Made by a program: the position numbers and the translations under genes. A DNA stretch of 64,000 nucleotides from Staphylococcus condimenti (GTDB lineage Bacteria; Bacillota; Bacilli; Staphylococcales; Staphylococcaceae): contig NZ_CP015114.1 in NCBI RefSeq assembly GCF_001618885.1, positions 930,001-994,000 on the forward strand, read 5' to 3'. Below the pieces are notes generated by a model that was not told the DNA's origin, did no database searches, and worked only from the letters and a program-made list of their open reading frames with translations. Shown piece after piece: positions 58,613 through 64,000 of this stretch (position 1 is its first letter; every line of letters starts with the position of its first letter).

Positions 58613-59458
58613 ATGGAACCATATTTAATTTGTTTAGATTTAGATGGGACATTATTGAATGATGAAAAAGAAATTTCACCTTATACTTTGAAAGTTTTAG
58701 AAAAACTTAAAGAACAAGGTCACTATATTATGATAGCAACAGGCAGACCTTTCCGTGCGAGTAAGCTATACTATGAACAATTAAACCTAAATACACCTAT
58801 TGTTAATTTCAATGGTGCATTTGTACATAATCCAACTGATTCAGATGCACCTGTGACTCACGAAACACTCGATCCAGACTTAGCAGCAAGCATTATTGAA
58901 TCTCTTCAAAAAATGCAGGTGAAAAATATTATTGCTGAAGTCAAAGACCATGTATATATTGATAACTTCGATCAACATCTTTTTGATGGATTCTCTATGG
59001 GCAATCCTAAAATTGAAACTGGCGATATTGTGAATCAGTTAAAAGAACCTCCGACTTCAATTCTAATTGAAGCAGATGAAGTAATGATTCCTCGTGTTAA
59101 ACAAATGCTGTCTCGTTTCTACGCTGAAAGTATAGAGCACAGACGTTGGGGTGCACCATTCCCAGTTATTGAAATTGTTAAAAGGGGCATCAGTAAAGCA
59201 CGTGGTATAGATAGTGTGAAAGATAAATTAGGTGTTGATCGCAATCATATTATCGCTTTTGGTGATGAAGATAACGATACGGAAATGATTAAATATGCAA
59301 AACATGGTATCGCAATGGAAAATGGATTAGATGAATTGAAACACATTGCAAATGAAGTCACATATTCTAACAACAAAGATGGTATAGGTAGATATCTTAA
59401 CGATTTCTTCAGCCTCAATATCCCATATAATAATGAAACGAAAGTTTATTCAAGATAA
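58613..59458 (+). CDS. Cof-type HAD-superfamily phosphatase
   Basis: A 281-aa HAD hydrolase. Motif I is DLDGTLLN (Asp9 nucleophile and Asp11), motif II in IATGRP, motif III Lys in KRGISKARG and motif IV GDEDNDTEMI. The C2B cap of the Cof/YidA group lies between motifs II and III. Likely a sugar-phosphate or flavin phosphatase; substrate unknown. AAGGAG lies 8 nt before the ATG. The 270-base region before it held no other feature. Confidence 0.9.
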   Translation: MEPYLICLDLDGTLLNDEKEISPYTLKVLEKLKEQGHYIMIATGRPFRASKLYYEQLNLNTPIVNFNGAFVHNPTDSDAPVTHETLDPDLAASIIESLQKMQVKNIIAEVKDHVYIDNFDQHLFDGFSMGNPKIETGDIVNQLKEPPTSILIEADEVMIPRVKQMLSRFYAESIEHRRWGAPFPVIEIVKRGISKARGIDSVKDKLGVDRNHIIAFGDEDNDTEMIKYAKHGIAMENGLDELKHIANEVTYSNNKDGIGRYLNDFFSLNIPYNNETKVYSR

Positions 59459-59475
59459 ATATATTTTCAAGTAAA

Positions 59476-59535
59476 AACAAGGTTTGCTTTAGTACTTAGA
59501 TGAACATGTACTTTATAGTAACCTTGTCTTTTTTC
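59476..59535 (+). terminator. Terminator after the HAD phosphatase gene
   Basis: Arms AACAAGGTT and AACCTTGT with an inner AGTAC/GTACT pair, followed by CTTTTTT. Confidence 0.78.
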
Positions 59536-59563
59536 TTATTCAACAGTAAATGGAGGCAAAAAA

Positions 59564-60886
59564 ATGACCAAAATTATTATTATTGGCGGCGTAGCAGGAG
59601 GCGCAACATTTGCAAGTCAGCTTCGACGTTTAGATCCTGATTGTGATATCACTATTTTCGAAAAAGACCGTGATATTACATTTGCAAATTGCGGTCTTCC
59701 TTATTATCTAGGTAATCTGATTGACAACCGTTCTGAATTACTTAATTTTACACCTGAACAATTCAAAGAAAACAAAGGTATAACCGCAAAAGTATTCCAT
59801 GAAGTCATTCAAGTTGACCCTAATAACCAGACTGTAACTGTAAAAAATTTAAAATCAGATGAAACTTTTACTGAAAGCTATGATTATTTAGTGATGAGCC
59901 CAGGTTGTCGAGCAAATCGATTACCTTTAGAAAGTAATATGGCTTTTACATTACGTAATTTAGAAGATACAGATGACATTGAATCTTACATCACTAAAAA
60001 CAATGTTAAAAAAGCACTTATTATAGGCGCTGGATATATATCCTTAGAAGTCTTAGAAAACTTTTACAACAGGGGCATTCAAACAACATTGATCCATCGT
60101 TCTGAAAAAATCAATAAGTTAATGGATCAAGATATGAATAAAGTCATCTTTGATGAAATGGACGAACGTCAAATTGATTACCGATTAAACGAAGAAGTTG
60201 ATTCAGTAGATGGTCAAACCGTTCATTTTAAATCTGGAAATACAGAAGACTTTGATATCATTATTGAAGGTATCGGTATCAAACCAAATACAGAGTTTTT
60301 AGAAGGCTCCGGAATTGAAGAAGATGATGCTGGATATATTCCGATTAATGAATATTTCCAAACAAACTATAGAAACATCTATGCAATTGGTGACATTGCC
60401 TCTAATTTTTATCGTCATGTGAATTTACCTACACATGTTCCGTTAGCTTGGGGCGCACATCGAGGGGCAAGCATTGCAGCAGAACATATTACTCAAACAC
60501 GCAACGTCCCTTTTAAAGGATTCTTAGCTTCAAATGCAGTGAAATTCTTTGATTATACATTAACAAGTGTCGGTGTAAGCCCTTCTGATTTAAGTCATTT
60601 CGATTATACAATCGTTGAAGCCAAACAGATGAACCATGCAGGCTATTATCCTGGAGCTGAACCGCTTCATTTACGCGTATACTTTGAAAATAAATCTAGA
60701 AAAATATTACGCGCAGCAGCAGTAGGTAAATCTGGTGCCGATAAACGAATTGATATTTTATCTATGGCAATGCAAAATGATATGACTGTCGATGAACTAA
60801 CTGAATTTGAAAGTGCTTATGCACCACCGTTCAGTTCTCCAAAAGATATTATTAATATGATCGGATATAAAGCTCAAAATAAATAA
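59564..60886 (+). CDS. cdr: Coenzyme A disulfide reductase
   Basis: An NADPH-dependent flavoenzyme that keeps CoA, a main staphylococcal thiol, reduced. The 440-aa protein has the FAD motif [17 protein letters not shown], the single active Cys43 in [11 protein letters not shown], the NAD(P) motif [15 protein letters not shown] and the second FAD motif IYAIGDIAS. The C-terminal dimerisation domain shows the tyrosines typical of Cdr ([11 protein letters not shown]). TGGAGG precedes the ATG. It adds to the redox genes in this window. Confidence 0.94.
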   Translation: MTKIIIIGGVAGGATFASQLRRLDPDCDITIFEKDRDITFANCGLPYYLGNLIDNRSELLNFTPEQFKENKGITAKVFHEVIQVDPNNQTVTVKNLKSDETFTESYDYLVMSPGCRANRLPLESNMAFTLRNLEDTDDIESYITKNNVKKALIIGAGYISLEVLENFYNRGIQTTLIHRSEKINKLMDQDMNKVIFDEMDERQIDYRLNEEVDSVDGQTVHFKSGNTEDFDIIIEGIGIKPNTEFLEGSGIEEDDAGYIPINEYFQTNYRNIYAIGDIASNFYRHVNLPTHVPLAWGAHRGASIAAEHITQTRNVPFKGFLASNAVKFFDYTLTSVGVSPSDLSHFDYTIVEAKQMNHAGYYPGAEPLHLRVYFENKSRKILRAAAVGKSGADKRIDILSMAMQNDMTVDELTEFESAYAPPFSSPKDIINMIGYKAQNK

Positions 60887-61006
60887 TTTTACAAATAAAA
60901 ATAAATACAATCCACAAAATAACCTCTTATAAATAATTGCATTGCAAAGTTCTTGTTCAGATATGTTATTATAAGGTATGAAATATTGATGAAATGAGGA
61001 AATTAC

Positions 61007-61402
61007 ATGTTACACTTACACATTTTCAGCTGGGTAATCGGTATTATTTTATTTATCGTTTCTTACATCAGTTTTACTAAAACCGGTGCACCGAAAAAAG
61101 CATATAAACCCTTACACATGACTTTAAGATTATTCTTAGTATTAATCTTATTCAGCGGTGTTTGGCAAGTAGTAAAAGAATTTGCGACTGCAACAGGAAG
61201 CGCACACATGCTATTAACATTAAAAATGGTTTGCGGTGTTGGTGTAGTGGCACTTATGGAAGTAACATTAGTACGTAAACAACGCGGTGCTTCTCATACA
61301 GGCTTATTCTGGAGTACTATTGCTTTAATTATCGTTACAATGGCATTAGGAATCATTTTACCAGAAGGACCAATTTCAAGTATGTTCGGTATTGGAAAAT
61401 AA
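61007..61402 (+). CDS. UPF0344 (YisL-like) membrane protein
   Basis: A 131-aa protein with four membrane segments, starting MLHLHIFSWVIGIILFIVSY. It fits the UPF0344/DUF1516 family found in staphylococci and bacilli. The conserved W in LFSGVWQV and the short basic loop VRKQRGAS are visible. Function unknown. GAGG lies 7 nt before the ATG. Single gene followed by a strong terminator. Confidence 0.85.
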   Translation: MLHLHIFSWVIGIILFIVSYISFTKTGAPKKAYKPLHMTLRLFLVLILFSGVWQVVKEFATATGSAHMLLTLKMVCGVGVVALMEVTLVRKQRGASHTGLFWSTIALIIVTMALGIILPEGPISSMFGIGK

Positions 61403-61413
61403 TATCATTTTAT

Positions 61414-61458
61414 AAACTCTGCCAAATCTTTTATAAGATATTCGGCAGAGTTTTTTTA
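61414..61458 (+). terminator. Terminator after the UPF0344 gene
   Basis: Stem AAACTCTGCCAAATCTT / AAGATATTCGGCAGAGTTT followed by TTTT. Confidence 0.88.
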
Positions 61459-61468
61459 ATGCGTAAAA

Positions 61469-61513
61469 AAGAGATTAGAGATGAGCTGCATAACAACTCA
61501 CTCCTAATCTCTT
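61469..61513 (-). terminator. Terminator after the fumarylacetoacetase-family gene
   Basis: Arms AAGAGATTAG and CTAATCTCTT with a 24-base loop (inner TGAG/CTCA pair). It lies 14 bases after the stop, with minus-strand TTTTTT. Confidence 0.8.
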
Positions 61514-61526
61514 CTATTATTTCATT

Positions 61527-62435
61527 CTATTCTTCTTCAGCAATAAAGTTTGTCAATGTACCAATATTATCAATTGTTACTTTTACTTCATCACCAGGTT
61601 GCAGATATTGAGGAGGGTTCATTCCTGCTCCCACTCCTGCTGGTGTACCTGTTGCAATAATATCTCCAGGATGCAATGCAACATATTTAGAAATCTCAGC
61701 AATCAATTCATCAATTTTAAGAATCATTTGGCTAGTATTGCCGTCTTGACGAATGTCATTGTTGACTTTAGTTACAATATTAACGTCCTCAGGTGTTGGT
61801 AATTCATCTTTAGTTACGATATAAGGACCCATTGGGCAGCCGCCAGTCAAACTTTTAGAAAGGAAAGCTTGGTCTTGCTGACGTTGAGCAGTTCGGTCAG
61901 TAATATCATTAATGATTGTATAACCATATACGTAATCTAAAGCTAATCCTTTTGGAATTTTTTCTCCAGCTTTACCGATAACTACACCTAGTTCACCTTC
62001 GTAATCAAGAGTATCTGTAATATCTTTATGGTTAGGAATTGTAGATTCATCACCAGTTAAAGATGATGCTGCTTTAGTAAATACATATAATCTTTCTACA
62101 CTATGATTTAATTCATCTGCATGTTTTTTATAATTACGGCCGAAAGCAATGACATTATTCGGTGGTGTTACAGGCGGTAAGAATTCAATATCAGAAAATT
62201 GAACTTTATAATCCTCTGAGTTAGAACTATCTGTAGCCGCTACCACTGCTTTGCGGACTTGTTCTTGAAAATCTAAAGTATGATTTTGTTCTAAACCTTC
62301 TAATAAAGTCTTAGGATGGAAGTCGCCTTCACTAAAATCAGCAAAAACTTTTCTTAAATCCCAAGCTGCTTCTTCACGTTTTACCTTTACTCCATATGAT
62401 GTTTCATCATTGTGTTTGAATGATAAGAATTTCAT
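61527..62435 (-). CDS. Fumarylacetoacetate hydrolase (FAH) superfamily enzyme
   Basis: A 302-aa FAH-fold enzyme. The N-terminal about 90 residues form the small domain; the metal-binding core shows [28 protein letters not shown] (metal ligands Glu), [15 protein letters not shown] and [13 protein letters not shown]. Relatives decarboxylate oxaloacetate or hydrolyse acylpyruvates; this one may be YisK-like. Substrate not provable here. It is downstream of addA on the same strand, 174 bases away, so it probably has its own promoter. Confidence 0.88.
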   Translation of the reverse strand: MKFLSFKHNDETSYGVKVKREEAAWDLRKVFADFSEGDFHPKTLLEGLEQNHTLDFQEQVRKAVVAATDSSNSEDYKVQFSDIEFLPPVTPPNNVIAFGRNYKKHADELNHSVERLYVFTKAASSLTGDESTIPNHKDITDTLDYEGELGVVIGKAGEKIPKGLALDYVYGYTIINDITDRTAQRQQDQAFLSKSLTGGCPMGPYIVTKDELPTPEDVNIVTKVNNDIRQDGNTSQMILKIDELIAEISKYVALHPGDIIATGTPAGVGAGMNPPQYLQPGDEVKVTIDNIGTLTNFIAEEE

Positions 62436-62609
62436 TCAGTATCAGCTCCTCATCTCAATCTTACTAACAATTATAACTATATTTTCAGAAAAATAACAAA
62501 TATTTGTTAAGTTTCTCAATTTTTTATAATGAAGCTGTGCAAGCAATAAAGTAAGATTATATTTACAAATGTTTACACGCTTATATTTCTCTACCCTAAG
62601 AACAACAGA

Positions 62610-64000
62610 TTAATGTTCAGTTTTTTCTTCTAATGATAATGTTCCAAATTTAAAGAAGTATAAATACCCTTTAACTTCTCTTTGCAAAATTGTTTCTAGC
62701 GCAGATTGATAATAATACATTTGTACTTTATAACGTGCTTTCAACTGTTCACCCAATTCTTCGTCTGACACACCTCGACGTTGATTAAATGTATCTGTTT
62801 TATAGTCGACAAAGTAATACTGATTATTTTTTCGATAAATCAAATCAATCATCCCTTGAATTATTGATACATCTTCATCATCATTCATTTGATGATCGAC
62901 TTTTGATTGATTGACCACAAATGGCATTTCTCGCATGATTTGATCGCTTTGTGCGATTTCAAGATATAAATCACTTTTAATGAAATTCATAACTTCATCT
63001 ATACGTATATCTTGTTTAGCATCATCTTCAATGATGTTCTTTTCAATTAATCCATCGATATATTCATCTAATTCAGCACTTGTCATTCTTTCTTCTTTAA
63101 ATGGAAGATGCTGCATAACAGTATGCATTAATGTACCTATTTCATTTGCTTTACGTTTCTTATGCTGTCTCATGAATTTTGGGCGTTCATACGTCGAAGC
63201 ACCTAATTGATATTGACGCACACGTTCATAACTTGTTCCCGTTTCTTCTGTTTCCAATTGGCGTTTCAGCTCAGATACAGATTGTTTGGTTGGTTTAACA
63301 ACGTCTTTTTGGTAAGGATATTGGTAATCTAGTTGTGTTTCAATCGTTTGTTGTCGATCTGTATTCGTAGATTGATAGTTTATAATATCAGTTACCGTAC
63401 GGAATTCTTCGTCTTCGTTTTGATGAATATCTTGTGCAATATCACTATATTCATCAATATGAATTTCTGCATAAGGATGTATTGCGTCATCTAACTCATC
63501 AATATTGCGCTCAAATTTCAAATCATTTGTTAGATGATTGGCTTGATATTTCGCAAGTATTGCATAAATGAGCTGCAACGGATTTTTCACTTCTAAACGG
63601 TAACTCATAGGCAGCATATTATTTGAAACAGCTGTGTTCAGCATCTTATCTAATTCTTTTTCTGTTTTTACCCGTCCTACAAGGAAAAGCTGTTCTTTTG
63701 CACGTGTCAGTGCCACATACATCAAACGCATTTCTTCAGATATCATTTCTTTTTCAGTAATGGCACGTAAAGTTACAGATGCTAGAGAAGGAAATGCAAC
63801 GTCCTTTTCCACATCAAAATAAGTGATTCCCATTCCGTATTTTTGATTTAAAATGACAGGTTTGTATAAATCACTGCGGTTAAATTGTTTGCTCAATCCG
63901 GAATAAATCACAAATGGGAATTCTAAACCTTTACTAGCATGAATAGTCATCATTCTGACTACATCGTCGTTAGGCCCTACTACATTTTCTTCCCCGAAGT
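62610..64000 (-). CDS. addA: ATP-dependent helicase/nuclease subunit A AddA, C-terminal part (cut by window end)
   Basis: The frame is open to the last base, so about 463 C-terminal residues are present. AddA (RexA) with AddB repairs double-strand breaks and recognises Chi. The fragment contains UvrD-type helicase motif V/VI regions ([17 protein letters not shown] and [15 protein letters not shown]). A disordered acidic linker leads to the RecB-type nuclease domain with [24 protein letters not shown] (catalytic Asp) and YYFVDYKTD. An internal ATG at 63953 is not the start, since coding sequence continues upstream ([11 protein letters not shown]). Confidence 0.94.
   Translation of the reverse strand, partial: FGEENVVGPNDDVVRMMTIHASKGLEFPFVIYSGLSKQFNRSDLYKPVILNQKYGMGITYFDVEKDVAFPSLASVTLRAITEKEMISEEMRLMYVALTRAKEQLFLVGRVKTEKELDKMLNTAVSNNMLPMSYRLEVKNPLQLIYAILAKYQANHLTNDLKFERNIDELDDAIHPYAEIHIDEYSDIAQDIHQNEDEEFRTVTDIINYQSTNTDRQQTIETQLDYQYPYQKDVVKPTKQSVSELKRQLETEETGTSYERVRQYQLGASTYERPKFMRQHKKRKANEIGTLMHTVMQHLPFKEERMTSAELDEYIDGLIEKNIIEDDAKQDIRIDEVMNFIKSDLYLEIAQSDQIMREMPFVVNQSKVDHQMNDDEDVSIIQGMIDLIYRKNNQYYFVDYKTDTFNQRRGVSDEELGEQLKARYKVQMYYYQSALETILQREVKGYLYFFKFGTLSLEEKTEH

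Overview
The window is a chromosomal segment of a coagulase-negative Staphylococcus. Base composition is AT-rich, Shine-Dalgarno sites are strong, and TTG and GTG starts are common. The gene order yjcGH, fabI, mgtE, rluD-like, nadK, relQ, yjbK, yjbI, yjbH, pepF, mecA, spx, trpS, opp, fabF, fabH, clpB, sufT, cdr, addA is the staphylococcal core backbone, and proteins match S. aureus relatives nearly end to end. Naming the species is inference: an intact-order his operon, a stand-alone thiC and a staphopain locus at yjbH would suit the S. carnosus/simulans group, but the sequence alone does not prove it. No tRNA, rRNA, insertion sequence, prophage or CRISPR array was seen.

Layout. 1-3.6 kb: distal half of a histidine operon (hisC end, hisB, hisH, broken hisA, hisF, hisIE). 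3.6-5.4 kb: hypR-merA, a redox-sensing Rrf2 repressor with its flavin disulfide reductase. 5.6-13.3 kb: ktrD, an HtrA-like protease, terC behind a yybP-ykoY manganese riboswitch, prfC, a small unknown gene and murE. 13.7-16.1 kb: ugtP-ltaA for lipoteichoic acid anchor synthesis. 16.2-25.2 kb: yjcG, yjcH, an AGCS symporter, an AI-2E-family permease, an MFS transporter, fabI and a CPA2 antiporter. 25.2-29.4 kb: a tight operon of UPF0738, relQ, nadK, rluD-like and mgtE. 29.5-31.4 kb: yjbK, frameshifted yjbI, yjbH.

31.7-33.3 kb holds the most accessory-looking cargo: a secreted staphopain-type cysteine protease followed by its cytoplasmic staphostatin-type inhibitor, inserted between yjbH and pepF. 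Beside it lies the small RNA RsaE (RoxS family), with a good promoter and an upstream near-perfect Rex-type operator. Then come pepF, mecA, spx, trpS, a decayed small membrane protein, thiC under a TPP riboswitch, a luciferase-like monooxygenase, the opp oligopeptide ABC operon (candidate CodY site), a DUF3899 protein, an MFS transporter, fabH-fabF (17-bp perfect FapR palindrome), a DUF2929 protein, clpB (CtsR box), an OatA-like O-acyltransferase, sufT, a Cof-type HAD phosphatase, CoA-disulfide reductase, UPF0344, a fumarylacetoacetase-family enzyme, and the C-terminal part of addA running off the end.

Functionally the region is dominated by redox, stress and proteostasis control (HypR-MerA, YjbH-Spx, MecA, ClpB, Cdr, RsaE), envelope building (MurE, UgtP-LtaA, Fab enzymes, OatA-like) and ion or peptide transport. 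Three genes carry single-base reading-frame breaks (hisA, yjbI, a small membrane protein near 38.7 kb). These are either sequencing errors or real decay, and they are the main points needing verification.
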